Shown here in pieces: positions 10,823 through 22,739 of a stretch of DNA of 64,000 bases (its first letter is position 1; every line of letters starts with the position of its first letter). The stretch is taken from assembly GCA_037974665.1 (NCBI GenBank), contig CM075771.1, positions 15,969,425-16,033,424 on the forward strand, given 5' to 3'. This stretch comes from Ehretia macrophylla (lineage: Eukaryota > Streptophyta > Magnoliopsida > Boraginales > Ehretiaceae). The translations under genes and the position numbers were made by a program. The notes beneath the pieces were generated by a model. The model was not told where the DNA came from. It did not search any database and saw only the letters and a program-made list of their open reading frames with translations.

Positions 10823-10941
10823 GGGTGCGATCATACCAGCACTAATGCATCGGATTCCATCAGAACAACGAAGTTAAACGTGCTTCGGCATGAGTAGTAC
10901 TAGGATGTGTGGCCCCCTAGGAAGTCCTTGTGTTGCACCCC
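10823..10941 (+). rRNA. 5S: 5S rRNA gene, copy 21
   Basis: Full-length copy with GAACAACGAAGTTAAACG, CTTCGGCATGAG and GATGTGTGGCCC in the control regions. Confidence 0.95.
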
Positions 10942-11338
10942 CTTTTTCATTCTCTTTTTTTGCCCCGTTCAGGTATGCCAATATGCTTTATCCGTCACAT
11001 TTCTATTATCGAGTCCGACGGCATCTTGGGCAAGACAACTTCCTTTCGCGTAGAGGCTGGGCCCACAAACCGAGGGCGTGGGGCCTGTGACCAGGTCTCT
11101 GTTGCTCCAGTGCCCAAGGAGTTATGCGGCGCACAGCATACAGTTGGAAAGCCCTCTAAGAGCTTTACGATGGGACTGCAAGCCTGCTCGGCTGCGCCAA
11201 TTTTCGGAGCCCAAAATCTAACGTATTCATCAGTTTCAAACCACTTTTCTTCTTTTTGCAATATTTTTTTTGTCCCAGATCATTCGTCGGGAGTCACGAA
11301 AAGGATGACACAGAAGGGCTTTGCGCCCTCAACATGAC

Positions 11339-11457
11339 GGGTGCTATCATACCAGCACTGATGCACTGGATCCCATCAGAACTCCGAAGTTAAGTGTGCT
11401 TGGGCGAGAGTAATATTAGGATGGATGACCTCTTGGGAAGTCCTTGTGTTGCACCTA
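11339..11457 (+). rRNA. 5S: 5S rRNA gene, copy 22
   Basis: Full-length copy with TGCTATC, GTAATATTAGGATGGATG and CACCTA at the end. The spacer just before it lacks the CATAACTTTTGATCC motif (near 11114). Confidence 0.95.
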
Positions 11458-11878
11458 CCTTTTTATTTTGTTTTTTTGCCCCATTCTGGCTTGCCAAGAT
11501 CCTTTATCCATCATATTTCTATTATCGAGTCTCACGGCATCTTGGGCATGACAACTTCTCTTCGCATAGAGGCTGGGCCCGCAAACCATGGGCATGGGGC
11601 CTGTGATCAGGTCTCCGTCACTCCGGTGCCCTTAACTTTTGATTTGTAAGGAGTTATGCTGCGCACTGCATACCATTGGAAAGCTCTCTGAGAGAACTAC
11701 GACGGGGGCAGTAAGCCTACTCGACTGCGCCTATTTGGAGCCCAAAATCGAACATTTTCATCAATTTCGGGCCAATTTTCTTCTTTTTGCACTGTTTCTT
11801 CGTCCCGAATTGTTCGTCGTGAGCCGGGAAAAGGATGACACATAAGGGCTTTATGCCCTCAACATGATAGGTGCGATC

Positions 11879-11997
11879 ATACAAACACTAATGCACCGGA
11901 TCCCATCCGAAATCCGAAGTTAAGCGTGCTTGGGCAAGAGTAGTACTAGGATGGGTAACCCCCTGGGAAGTCCTTGTGTTGCACCCCCTTTTTCGTT
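11879..11997 (+). rRNA. 5S: 5S rRNA gene, copy 23
   Basis: Full-length copy with CATACAAACAC and CATCCGAAATCCG. It opens a run of units (11879-13580) whose spacers share CCAATATGCTTTA and TTCTAATATCGAG. Confidence 0.95.
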
Positions 11998-12401
11998 CTA
12001 TTTTTTTTGCCCCGTTCAGGTTTTCCAATATGCTTTACCTTTCACATTTCTAATAACGAGTCCCACGGTATCTTGAGCAAGACAACTTCACTTTGCGTAG
12101 AGGCCGGGACCGCAAACTGAGGGCGTGGGGCCTGTGACCAGGTCTTCGTCACTCCGGTGCCCATAACTTTTTATCCATAAGGAGTTATGCGGCACACAGC
12201 ATACCGTTGGAAAGCTCTCTAATAGCTCTACGATCCGGGCATCAAGCTTGCTCGGCTGCGCCTGTTTTTGGAGCCCAAAATTGAACATTTTCATCAGTTT
12301 TGGGGCACTTTTCTTCATTTTGTACTATTTCTTCATCTCGGATCGTTCGTCATGAGTCGCGAAAAGGATGACACAGAAGGGCTTTGTGACTTCTACATGG
12401 C

Positions 12402-12520
12402 GGGTGTGATCATACCAGCACTAATGCACTGGATCTCATCAGAACTACAAAGTTAATCGTGCTTGGGCAAGAGTAGTACTAGGATGGGTGATACCTTGGG
12501 AAGTCCTCGTGTTGGACCCC
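12402..12520 (+). rRNA. 5S: 5S rRNA gene, copy 24
   Basis: Full-length copy with CACTGGATCTCATC, CAAAGTTAATCG in box A and a GTTGGACCCC end. Confidence 0.95.
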
Positions 12521-12933
12521 CTTTTTTGTTCTATTTTTTTGCCCCATTCAGGCTTGCCAATATGTTTTATCCTTCACATTCCTAATATTGAGTCCCACGA
12601 CATCTTGGGCTAGACAACTTCACTTCACGTAGAGGCTGGGACCGCAAACTGAGGGCGTGGGGCCTGTGACTGGGTACTCGTCACTCCGGTGCCCATATCT
12701 TTTTATCCGCAAGGAGTTATACGGCGCACAACATACCGTTGGAAAGATCTCTTGTAGCACAACGATGGGGGCAGCAAGACTGCTCTGTTGCGCCTATTTT
12801 TGGAGCCCAAAATCGAACATTTTCATCAGTTTTGGGCCACTTTTCTTCTTTTTGCTCTGTTTCTTCTTCCCGGATCGTGCGTCGTGAGTAGCGAAAAGGA
12901 TGACACAAAAGGGCTTTATGCCCTCAACATGAC

Positions 12934-13052
12934 TGGTGTAATAATACCAGCACTAATGCACCGGATCCCATCAGAACTACGAAGTTAAACGTGCTTGGGC
13001 GAGAGTAGTACTAGGATGGGTAACCCCCTAAGAAGTCCTCGTGTTGTACCCT
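12934..13052 (+). rRNA. 5S: 5S rRNA gene, copy 25
   Basis: Full-length copy starting TGGTGTAATAATACC, with GTTAAACG in box A and GGTAACCCCCTAAG in box C. Confidence 0.95.
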
Positions 13053-13462
13053 TCTTTTCGTTCTATTTTTTCACCCCGTTTAGGCTTGCCCATATGCTTT
13101 ATCCTTCACATTTCTAATATCGAGTCCCACGGCATCTTGGGCAAGACACCTTAACTTCGCGTAGAGGCTGGGACCGCAAACTGAGGGCGTGGGGCCTGTG
13201 ACAAGGTCTTCGTCGCTCCGGTGCCTATAACTTTTTATCCATAAGGAGTTTTGCGGCGCACTGCATACCGTTGGAAAGCTCTCTGATAGCTCTATGACGG
13301 AGGCAGCCAGCCTTGGCTGCGCTTGTTTTTGGAGACCAAAATTGAACATTTTCATCAGTTTCAGGTCGCTTTTCTACTTTTTGCACTGTTTCTTCATCCC
13401 GGATCGTTCGTCGTGAGCAGCGAAAAGGACAACACAAAAGGGTTTTACGCCCTCGACATGAT

Positions 13463-13580
13463 GGGTGCGATCATACCAGCACTAATGCACCAGATCCCAT
13501 CAGAACTACGAATTTAAACATGCTTGGGCGAGAGTAGTACTAGGATGGGTGACCCCTAGGAAGTCCTCGTGTTGCACCCC
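13463..13580 (+). rRNA. 5S: 5S rRNA gene, copy 26 (118 bp)
   Basis: One base is lost in GACCCCTAGG, and box A reads CGAATTTAAACATG. The following spacer lacks about 50 bp around 13711. Confidence 0.95.
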
Positions 13581-13941
13581 CCTTTTCGTTCTATTTTTTC
13601 ACCCCGTTCAGGCTTGCCAATATGCTTTATCCTTCACATTTCTAATATCGAGTCCCACGGCATCTTGGGCAAGACAACTTCATTTCGCGCGGAGGCTTAG
13701 AACACAAACTGAGGGCGTAAGGAGTTATGCGGCGCACAACATACAGTTGGAAGGCTCTCTAGTAGCTCTACGACGGGGGTAACAAGCCTGCTCGGCTCCG
13801 CCTGTTTTTGGAGGCCAAAATCGAACATTTTCATCAGTGTTGGGCTACTTTTCTTCTTTTTGCACTGTTTCTTCATACTCGATCGTTCGTCGTGAGCAGT
13901 GAAAAGGACGACACAGAAGGTCTTCGCACCCTCAACATGAC

Positions 13942-14060
13942 GGGCGCGATCATACCAGCACTAATGCAACGGATCCCATTAGAACTACGAAGTTAAACGT
14001 GCTTGGGCAAGAGTAGTACTAGGATGGGTGACACCTTGGGAAGTCCTCGTGTTGCACTCC
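13942..14060 (+). rRNA. 5S: 5S rRNA gene, copy 27
   Basis: Full-length copy with GGGCGCGATC, GCAACGGATCCCATTAG, GTTAAACG and a GTTGCACTCC end. Confidence 0.95.
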
Positions 14061-14473
14061 ACTTTTTGTTTTGTTTTTTTGCCCCATTCAGGTTAGCCAA
14101 GATGATTTATCCATCACATTTCTATTATCGAGTCCCGCGGCATCTTGGGCAAGACAACTTCACTTCGCGTACAGGTTAGGACCACAAACTGAGGGCGTGG
14201 GAACTGTGACCAGGTCTCCGCCACTTTGGTGCCCTTTACTTTTGATCTGTAAGTTGTTATGCAGCACACAGCATAGAGTTGGAAAGCTCTCTGAGAGCTC
14301 TACGTCGAGGGTAGCAAGCCTGCTCGGCTGCGCCTATTTTCGGAGCCCAAAATTGAACATTTTCATCAGTTTCAGGCCGTTTTTCTTCTTTTCACGCTAT
14401 TTCTTCGTCCCGATTCGTTCGTCGTGAGCCACGAAAAGGACGGCACATAAGTGCTTTGTGCCCTCAACATGAC

Positions 14474-14592
14474 AGGTGCGATCATGCCGGCACTAATGCA
14501 TCGGATCCCATCAGAACTCTGAAGTTAAGCACGCTTGGACGAGAGTAGTACTAGGATGTGTGACCCCCTGGGAAGTCCTCGCGTTGCCCCCC
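14474..14592 (+). rRNA. 5S: 5S rRNA gene, copy 28
   Basis: Full-length copy with ATCATGCCGGC, AGCACGCTTGGACG and CTCGCGTTGCC. The spacer after it is about 60 bp short at 14806 (CATACATTCGGAGTCC). Confidence 0.94.
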
Positions 14593-14944
14593 ACTTTTCG
14601 TTTTGTTTTCTTGCTCTGTTCTGGCTTGCCAAGGTGCTTTATCTATCTTATTTCTATTATCGAGTCCCACGGCATCTTGGGCAAGACAACTTCACTTCGC
14701 GCAGAGGCTGGAACCGCAAACCGAGGGCGTGCGGCCAGTGACCAGGTCTCCGTCGCTCCGGTGCCCATTAGTTTTGATCCGTATGGAGTTATGCGGTGCA
14801 TAGCATACATTCGGAGTCCAAAATCAAACATTTTCATTAGTTTTGGGCTACTTTTCTTCTTTTTGCGCTGTTTCTTCGTCCCGATTCGTTCATCGTGAGC
14901 CGCGAAAAGGACGACACATAAAGGCTTTACGCCCTTAACATGAC

Positions 14945-15062
14945 GGTACGATCATACCATTAGTAATGTACCGGATCCCATCAGAACTCCGAAGTTAAGC
15001 GTGCTTGGGCGAGAGTAGTACTAGGATGGGTGACCCCCTTGGAAGTCCTCTTGTTGCACCCC
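14945..15062 (+). rRNA. 5S: 5S rRNA gene, copy 29 (118 bp)
   Basis: One G is missing at the 5' end and TACCATTAGTAATGTACC replaces the usual stem sequence. Boxes A, IE and C are otherwise consensus. Confidence 0.95.
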
Positions 15063-15476
15063 CCCTTTTCGTTTTGTTTTTCTGCCCCGTTCGGGCTCGC
15101 CAAGATGCTTTATCCATCACATTTCTATTATCGAGTCCCATGGCATCTTAGGCAAGACAACTTTATTTCGTATGGAGGTTGGGATCGTAAACCGAGGGCG
15201 TGGGGCCTTTGACCAGGTCTCCGTCACTCCGGTGCCCTTAACTTTTGATCCATAAGGGGTTATGCGGCGCACATCATAACGTTGGAAAGCTCTCTGAGAG
15301 CTCTACGATGGAGGTGGCAAGCCTGCTCGACATCGCCTATTTTCAGATCCCAAAATCAAAATTTTTCATCAATTTCGGGCCACTTTTATTCTTTTTGCAC
15401 TGTTTCTTCGTCCCGGTTTGTTCATCGGGAGCCGCGAAAAGGACGACACATAATGGCTTTGCGCCCTAAGCATGAC

Positions 15477-15581
15477 GGGTGCGATCATACCAGAACTAAT
15501 GCACCGGATCCCATCAAAACTCCAAAGTTAAGCGTGCTTGGGTGAGAGTAGTACTAGGATGGAGTCCTCGTGTTGCACCCC
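15477..15581 (+). pseudogene. 5S: 5S rRNA pseudogene, copy 30 (14-bp deletion in box C)
   Basis: GGATGGAGTCCTCG replaces the region from box C to AGTCCTCG, removing 14 bp (105 bp remain). The 5' two thirds match consensus closely. Loss of box C and of the paired 3' part argues against a functional product. Confidence 0.92.
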
Positions 15582-15994
15582 ACTTTTTGTTTTGTTTTTT
15601 TGTCCCGTTCAGGCTTGCCAAGATGCTTTATCCATCACATTTCTATTATCGAGTCCCACGGCATCTTAGGCAAGACAACTTCATTTCGCGTAGAGGCTGG
15701 GCCCGCAAACCTAGGGCGTGGGGCCTGTGACCATGTCTCCGTCATTCCAGTGCCCATAACTTTTGATCCGTAAGGAGTTATACGGTGCACAACATACCGT
15801 TGGAATGCTCTCTGAGAGCTCTACGACGGGTGTTGCCAATTAGCTCGACTGTGCCTATTTTTGGAGCCCAAAATTGAACATTTTCATCAGTTTTGGGCCG
15901 CTTTTCTTCTTTTTATGCTATTTCTTCATCCCGAATCATTCGTAGTGAGTCGCGAAAAGAACGACACATAAGGGCTTTGCGCCCTCGACATGAC

Positions 15995-16113
15995 GGGTGC
16001 GATTATACCAGCATTAATGCACCGGATCCTATCAGAACTACGAGGTTAAGCGTGCTTGGGCGAGAGTAGTACTCGGATGGGTGACCCCTTAGGAATTCCT
16101 CGTGTTGCACCCC
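15995..16113 (+). rRNA. 5S: 5S rRNA gene, copy 31
   Basis: Full-length copy with about eight differences, including GATTATACCAGCATTAATG and CGAGGTTAAGCG. Confidence 0.96.
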
Positions 16114-16524
16114 TCTTTTCGTTTTGTTTTTTTGCCCCGTTCTGGCTTGCCAAGATGCTTTGTCCATCATATTTCTATTATCGATTCCCACAGCATCTTG
16201 GGCAAGACAACTTCATTTCGGATAGAGGCTGGGACCGCAAACCGAGGGCGTGGGGTCTGTGACCTGGTCTCCGTTGCTCCAGTGCCCATAACTTTTATCC
16301 GTAAGGAGTTATGTAGTGCACAACATGCCGTTGGAAAGCTCTCTGAGAGCTCTATGATGGGGGCAGCAAGCCTGCTCGGCTACGCCTGTTTTTGGAGCCC
16401 AAATTCGAACATTTTCATCTGTTTCCGGCACTTTTCTTCTTTTTACGCTGTCTCTTCATCCCGGATCGTTCATCGTGAGCAGCAAAAAAGATGACAAATA
16501 AGGGATTTACGCCCTCAAAATGAC

Positions 16525-16643
16525 AGGTGAGATCACACCTGCACTAATGCACCAGATCCCATCAAAACTCTGAAGTTAAGCGTGCTTGGGCAAGAGTAGT
16601 AGTTGGATGGGTGACTACCAGGGAAGTCCCCGTGTTGCACCCC
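16525..16643 (+). rRNA. 5S: 5S rRNA gene, copy 32
   Basis: Last copy before element 1. Starts AGGTGAGATCACACC; box C is altered (GTTGGATGGGTGACTACCAGGG). A run of about 15 T follows at once. Confidence 0.94.
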
Positions 16644-16808
16644 CCTTTTTTTTTTTTTTTTGCCCCGTTCAAGCATGCCAAGATACTATATCCAACGCAT
16701 TTCTATTATCGAGTCCCACAACGTCTTGGGCAAGACAACTTCACTTCGCGTAGAGGCTAGGACAGCAAACCGAATGCGTGGGGCCTGTGACCAGGTCTCC
16801 GTCACTCC

Positions 16809-16813
16809 GGAGC
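16809..16813. repeat. Target site duplication, left (GGAGC), element 1
   Basis: GGAGC here is repeated exactly at 27471-27475 beyond the 3' LTR. A 5-bp duplication is normal for Ty3/gypsy integrases. The site is in the 5S spacer, at the usual CTCCGGTGCCC. Confidence 0.85.
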
Positions 16814-19800
16814 GGTGAGGCCCGACCCCGATTTGCGTGCGACACCTCATTTCGTGTGTCCTAACCTAGATTTGCGTGCCTTGACATGGGTTTGAGAATT
16901 GTGTTCGTTTTGTGTGCCTTGCATTGAATTACTTGCATTCATTTATGGTTGCGTGCATTTACTTGAAAAATGTGCGTTCGTCTCGTAGTTCGTGCCCTAC
17001 CTCATTGTACGTGCCCTAGACCTAGGAAAGCGTGCCCTTACGCTAACCAAGAAAGCATCTTACACAAAGTACTAGGTCATTAATTAATCCCACAAAATCC
17101 ACTAACTATTATTAAATTACTAATTCAACCCACTAGAAGACAAAATCTCACAAAAAGCTTGACATTCCCTATTCTTTATTCCTTATTCTTTTTGCACTTT
17201 CAAGACACAATTAAATAATGATCAAAAGTTGACAAAAAATCAGAATTTTCATTGCTTTGGCCGACCACTATGTGGTTTCTTTGCATGCATGCTCAATTCA
17301 AATTCATTTCTGGACAAGTTATGACAAAACACTTATCAATGCATAAAAAAAAAAAATTGCTCAAAACCACCTCAATTTCCTCACCTTGCTCGACCAAACA
17401 ACCTTTGCCCATGCTAGCATTTTAAAATCACACCTTGAAGACACAAAAATCTGATTCATCAAGCTCAAGGCCGAACATGCTCATCAAAGTTGCAAAGGCC
17501 TTCATTTTTTTTTTGTCATTTCTTCTTCTTTCCTCAATCTTCTCTCTCTCCCTCTCATTTTTCTCTCTCTCTTGGCCTTGGCTGATTCTCTTCACTTCAC
17601 AACTCATCTTCAACATCCTAAGGTTAATCAAGGCAAGCCCAAGCAAAGGAACACAACCAAGCTAGCTAGATTGCAAGAAAACACACATGCAAGCTATTGA
17701 GTCTTCATTTCGGCCCTAGGTGAGTTACTAAGCTTTCATTTCTTTTCTTCTTGTTCTAACCACATGCATGTACTAAGAGCTTGGTCACTAAGCTAGGAAA
17801 AATAGGGAAAATCAAGTTGGAACCTTGTCTAGGCAAAGGAGAAGAAGAAAGTTGTGCTTCAACAAGTTTTTGTGCATCTTCTTGGTTGATTGCTAATGTG
17901 AGGGCTAAAACCTTTTGAAAATCCTTCAAAAATCTACATGCATGCTCTTAAATGTATGTCTTTGCTTCTGTACTTGAGTTATATGTTCGTTCAGAAGCTT
18001 CTTCAACCATGCATGGCAAGATTTTGGCTTGAAAGTGATGATAGGTGAAGTCGGATTATGTGACAGCTCTCTGACCAGTTGTTTCGAGGTAAGTTTGGCT
18101 AGGCAAATGTTGTTGAAAATGCATGAAAATTGGTAGGTGACTATTTTTTCCAGTTTTGAACATTGTTTGCAGAAATAGGCCAAAGCTAATTTTGATTCTA
18201 AGGTCCTCAAAATGACAAATCTTTGAATTGTGTCCAAATCTGGAAATCTGGAAAAATGAAGCAGGTTTTGGCAGATGCACTGATCTTGTAGAACGAACCA
18301 GATTTGACTTAGTAAATTATTTTCAAAATTCATGAAATTTGGTGTGCTGCTAGATTTTTCAGTTCTGGAAATTTTTGTCAGAAATAGACTAAGGCTAAAT
18401 CTGACCCTAAGGACCTCACAAACGTCAATTATCGAAATGTGTGCAAATCTGGACAGTTTTGTACTATCCCACTGTTTCGGCTATAACTAATGATCCCGAA
18501 CTCCAAATGATGTAAGGTTTGTTTCTGATTTTATTTTACTTCTTAAGCTTTAATTTGACATCTTATTCACTGGAATTGGAGATTGTTTGTTTATCTTAAT
18601 GTTTGTGAGAATACAGCCTATTGCAGTGAGGGTTTCACTTAGTTATATGCTTGGAAAAATTGTTGTAACCTCTCTCGTGGTATTAATTGCTTGGAATTGT
18701 GGTGTTGGGATGTTGTATGGACTGTTTTGAGTACTTGAGGATGTTTGAATTAAATGATGCATGACTTGAGATTGATTTTGAGTTGACTTAGGGTTTAATC
18801 ACACGGTTAAGCACGAAATGGAAACCCTAATGACTAGGTAGGCTTGCTAAGTGTTGATCATTTGGATATTGTGTAGAATTATATGTTTAGTAGGCTGCCC
18901 GTAGTTGCCTTATAGCCTTAAATGTGGTTTTGATCATTGGATGTTGACAAATGGGCTTTTCTTGCATCCGAGCCCACGTAGATGTCGTTGCATGTTATAT
19001 AGTCTTATTATTTGATTACGTGGACTTTGAATTGAGTTATATGGCGTGATTTACATGTGTACATGGCTGCCTGGTTAATGTTCATATAACTCTATATGCC
19101 TTTGAAGTGAGATTACTTGTCTTATCGTGCCCTGCTTGTTTACTTGCCAATGTGCAATCTTATGACTGTCCGGAGGCAACCTACTTTGTTGTCCTCCTAA
19201 TGTGATATATTAAATGTCACAAATGTGCATTGCATACAAGGTTGCAACCTTTCAAGTTGGCATGGTAGCGATCACGCACACCGGGCAGCATCGGGCTTGC
19301 CGATGCACCCGTGACTACCATGGTCCCATTCCCTCTCTCGCTTGGGGGCTAGACTTCCTCGGAGAGTTGGGTCGTAGGATTTCGGGGTACATCCGGAGTA
19401 CACCCACCTAGCGCGTTTTGGGGATGATTTGAAGTCGGCCGCAACAACTAATTCTGGAAATGAACTGAGAGCAAAAGCTCACCGTATCCTTTTACTATGT
19501 GTATAAGTACTCTCGCTTGGTTCGTAGAGAACCTTGGGGAGGAAAGACTGGTATTTATGTTCCTTTACTTTATATTATTGTTATATTCATGCTTGCAAAA
19601 GGATTTTCATAAGTTGAACCAGAAAATGAGTTTCGAAACCTATTTCTCATTCCCCCTCGCTGAGTTCATAAGGACTCACCCCCTTTTATCATCTCAGGTG
19701 AAGAAGATCCAGAACAGGTACCTGAGGACGGTGTGCCTAACGATGATTTCTTGGAGTGATTGCCTATCTTGTGTGCTTTGCGTGATTATGGCCATTTGTG

Positions 19801-20398
19801 GACTCTATGCTACTTGAAGACTATTTCCTTTATGTTGCTTGTTATTGTAATGTAAAAGACCCCCGTTGTAATTTGGGATCTAATTTTGGTTTGTACTGAT
19901 ATTTCTAGACATACACTAGACACTACTACGATCGTTTTGCTATTATTACTGCTAGTATCTATCATAGGTTATGACGTATTAGGTAAGGACTGAGTAAATG
20001 AACCTATCCAATCTTAAACAGGTACACGCTTTTAAGCTAAGATCAACAGGTATATTTTGTAACGAGGATAAACAAACAAATGAGACATAGTATCGTGCTA
20101 GGTTATAAATCAAACAAGGCATCGAGATAACCAATAGGCATTTCAACTGATGTTAAATAGTAATCCTAATTGGGAATGAAATTGATATTGGAAAAAAATA
20201 AAACTTGAGGCGTTTAGAGAATTAGGCCCAACCAAAGAGCCCAAATACAGTCGTTATGCTGCCGATTTTCCGGAAAACTTTGGAGTTTAGACTAAAACAT
20301 TAGGTGTTAAATCTTCATAAACAGTTAAGTATATGATATGACCTGAATGTTTAATTCACACCCTAGTCTAACCTTATAGGCCGGGTTGGGGCGTGACA
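16814..20398 (+). repeat. Element 1 5' LTR (3585 bp)
   Basis: Starts GGTGAGGCCCG, where the other family copies start TGTGAGGCC, so the terminal T has mutated to G. It ends GGCGTGACA. It is nearly collinear with 23974-27470, with the solo LTR 48444-51921, and in reverse with 40953-44770. It contains a pyrimidine-rich CT tract (about 17520-17575), a TATAAG at 19502, and a segment at about 19330-19400 that also occurs in element 2. ORFs inside it are not conserved and I regard them as non-coding. Confidence 0.93.
19502..19507 (+). promoter_or_regulatory. Candidate LTR TATA box
   Basis: TATAAG in GTGTATAAGTACTCTCGC is kept in all four family LTRs (26666, 51092, and reversed at 41879-41884). Conservation and sequence suit a TATA box, but nothing else confirms the transcription start. 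Confidence 0.35.
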
Positions 20399-20412
20399 CC
20401 TTAGAACTAGAA

Positions 20413-20424
20413 TGGTATTAGAGC
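20413..20424 (+). other. Element 1 primer-binding site (tRNA-iMet type)
   Basis: TGGTATTAGAGC differs by one C-to-T change from TGGTATCAGAGC, which is complementary to the 3' end of initiator methionine tRNA. It lies 14 bases after the LTR end, a little further than usual. Confidence 0.8.
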
Positions 20425-20654
20425 TTAGATTGCTTAAGCCAGGTTTAACTCTCGGACCGTGGGTAGAGCCCTAAGATAATTAGGATGACTTGCTTATATG
20501 TTATTGTATGATAATGTTAAATGTGCCTTTTATGTTTTATGTGTTTAAGTGATTAACATGCCTTAGCTGTTTATAGAATTGTATCTATATTATGTTGCAT
20601 ATCTTATGCATTAAATTGTTAATTGTCACATTTCAATAAATTGTGCATCGTAAT

Positions 20655-22619
20655 ATGTGCCTATATATGGCTTGCCCTAGCACCCATACTACTAATAGGA
20701 GCCGTGAACCCCGAGAGACCGGAAATGCCTACCAAACTAATCCCGGTATAGCTATGTTTAACATGATGGCAAATGCCATGGATCGCGTATCACGAGTGAT
20801 GGAGCGTCAAGATGCACGTGAGGCCAACAACAACAACAACAGGAATTAGGGTAACCACGGGAGACATAGCAGAATGAGGGAGTTCCTTGACTTTCGCCCG
20901 TCTAAATTCCACAGGGAAGCTGATGATGAGAAAGCAGAGGCTTGGCTGTCCGAGATCGAGAAGATTTTCAGGCCACTTGATTATACTGATGAAGAAAAGG
21001 TGGAGTTTGCTGTGTTTCTGTTGCACGGGGATGCCGAGCATTGGTGGCACACTGTAGAGGCACTGTGGGAAACTGATCAGACACCTCGCTTGTGGGGTAA
21101 TTTCATTAAGGCATTCAAGGAGAAATATGTACCTGCAGTTTCCAGGTAGAGGCGGATTGAGGAGTTCATGCACTTGACCCAGGGTAACATGACGGTGGCC
21201 CAGTACGAGGCTCGTTTTGACCGACTGTCCCGTTATGCTCAATATATGGTTAGTACTCCGGAGGCGAAGATGTGGAAATTTACTACTGGATTGAGGCCAG
21301 AGATTCAGGACCAGTTGGCTTCTCATGACTTCGATACCTATTCTGCTCTCTTTGCTGCTGCCTCTCGAGTTGAGAAGAGGAAACTAGATGGAACCGGTTC
21401 GAGTTAGCCAAACAAGAAACCATACCAGCCTCTAGGTCAGCAGAGGAAATTTTAGAGTCAGAGTCGTAGTCAGGGCCAGAGCCAGAACAGACCAGTGAAT
21501 AACCATGGCCCGACGAAAGCGCTATTAGCCTCTTCCTCCCGCAGATCTACAGGTAGTTCACCTACTACTCAGTCCGTCAGCTGTTCTTATTGTGACAAGA
21601 AGGGGCATAACGAGGCCCAGTGTTGGAGGAAGTCAGGACAATGTATGAGATGTGGCAGTGATCAGCATCAGATCAAGGATTGCCCTAAACGGCAGGAAGG
21701 ACGAAATCAGGGTAAACCAGCTGCTAGAGGCAAGACTCCAGTTCCTAGAGTTCAGGCTCGAGCTTACGCTATTGAGTGCGAGGAGATTCCAGATGAGACT
21801 GCTGCTATTGAAGGTACATTCTTCATACTGAATCAACCTGTTAGGGTGTTAATTGATCTGGGTGCTACTCATTCATTTATTACTCCCTTATGTGTTGAAC
21901 GTGTGAAATTGAAAGTTGTATGTTTGCCATACGAAGTAGAAGTTGGTACTCCAATGGGTTCTAAACTTATTACTAGCTCAGCTTGTAAAGCATGTAAAAT
22001 CCAAATTAAGGATAGGGAATTCTCAGCCAATCTTATTGTATTACCTTTTCGAGAATATGAGGTCATTTTAGGGATGGACTGGCTGGCAAAACATCATGTC
22101 CAACTAGATTGCCGGGCGAAGATTATAACGTTCCGGGTACCTGGTCAACCAATACTGGAGGTAATGGGTCGAAGAGATTTCACCGGGAGTTCCATCATTT
22201 CATCTATGAAAGCAGTGAAGTCGTTGAGAAAAGGGTGTAGTGGATACTTAGCTTACCTCATCAATAAGCCATCGGATAAAGCTAAGTTGGAGGAGATGCC
22301 AGTGATCAAAGATTATGCGGATGTGTTTCCAGAAGAATTACCCGGTTTACCCCCAAATTTGGAAATTGAGTTTGTTTTAGAGTTACTGCTTGGCGCCCAG
22401 TCGATATCTAAAGCTCCCTATTATATGGAACCAACCGAGCTACAAGAATTGAAGGACCAATTGCAAGGATTGTTGAAGAAGGGGTTTGTTCAACCAAGTT
22501 CTTCACCGTGGGATGCACCAGTTCTATTTGTAAAGAAGAAAGACGGAACGTTGAGGCTATGCATCGATTACCGAGGATTGAACCAAGTGACTGTCAAGAA
22601 TAAATACCACTTCCCCTGA
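20655..22619 (+). pseudogene. Element 1 gag-protease-RT remnant
   Basis: One reading frame runs from about 20655 and codes for a Gag capsid-like domain (20874-21400; motifs FLDFRPSKF, HWWHTVE), two zinc knuckles of CX2CX4HX4C type (about 21570-21680), an aspartic protease (about 21780-22130; [10 protein letters not shown]), and the first part of reverse transcriptase (to [10 protein letters not shown]). TAG stops interrupt it at 20847, 21147, 21405 and 21453. The protease active site reads D-L-G instead of D-S/T-G. A one-base loss near 22615 shifts the frame and gives the TGA at 22617. Gag packages RNA, protease cleaves the polyprotein, and RT copies RNA to DNA; none can be functional here. 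I judged the domains by motif reading. Confidence 0.9.
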
Positions 22620-22739
22620 TCGACGAGTTATTTGATCAACTGCAAGGAGCCAAAGTGTATTCGAAACTTTACTTGAGGCAAGGGTATTATCAGTTGCAGA
22701 TCAAAAAGGAAGATGTACTGGGATTTGAAGCAACACTAT
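22620..22739 (+). pseudogene. RT fragment after frameshift, ending at the internal deletion
   Basis: In the shifted frame the RT continues for about 40 residues ([17 protein letters not shown], then GYYQLQI). It stops near LGFEAT before the YVDD-type catalytic motif. The remaining RT, RNase H and the first zinc ligands of integrase are absent, and integrase sequence begins at about 22740. I cannot place the junction to the base. Confidence 0.8.

Larger units (their letters stand above)
1..16813 (+). repeat. 5S rDNA tandem array, block A
   Basis: Thirty-two 5S genes are spaced mostly 517-533 bp apart, all on the + strand; bases 1-302 are the spacer of a unit that starts outside the window. 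After each gene comes a C-run, then a T-rich stretch (suitable for RNA polymerase III termination). The spacer then reads through a conserved TCTATTATCGAGTCCCACGG segment, a CTTGGGCAAGACAACTTCAC segment, and a series of short inverted repeats. It ends with AGGGCTTTGCGCCCT and CAACATGAC just before the next gene. No second gene lies in the spacers. Copies diverge from one another mainly by C/T and G/A changes, so the array is not well homogenised. Shorter spacings (479 bp at 13463-13942, 471 bp at 14474-14945) reflect spacer deletions near 13711 and 14806. Confidence 0.97.

Noticed and set aside
303..16643. Cassandra-type TRIM retrotransposons, which carry a 5S sequence in their LTRs
   Set aside because: The units are head-to-tail at about 530 bp with no TG...CA ends, no primer-binding site and no polypurine tract between them. 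They are ordinary tandem 5S rDNA.
17428..17665. ORFs of about 72-76 residues on both strands, repeated at 24591-24828
   Set aside because: They lie over the CT-rich tract of the LTR. The charged or serine-rich composition comes from the low-complexity DNA, and the other family LTRs do not keep them.
19497..19817. 106-residue ORF in the element 1 LTR that partly recurs in reverse at 41764-42039
   Set aside because: The match only reflects that both are LTRs of one family. The 3' LTR carries a deletion through it, and no domain is recognisable.
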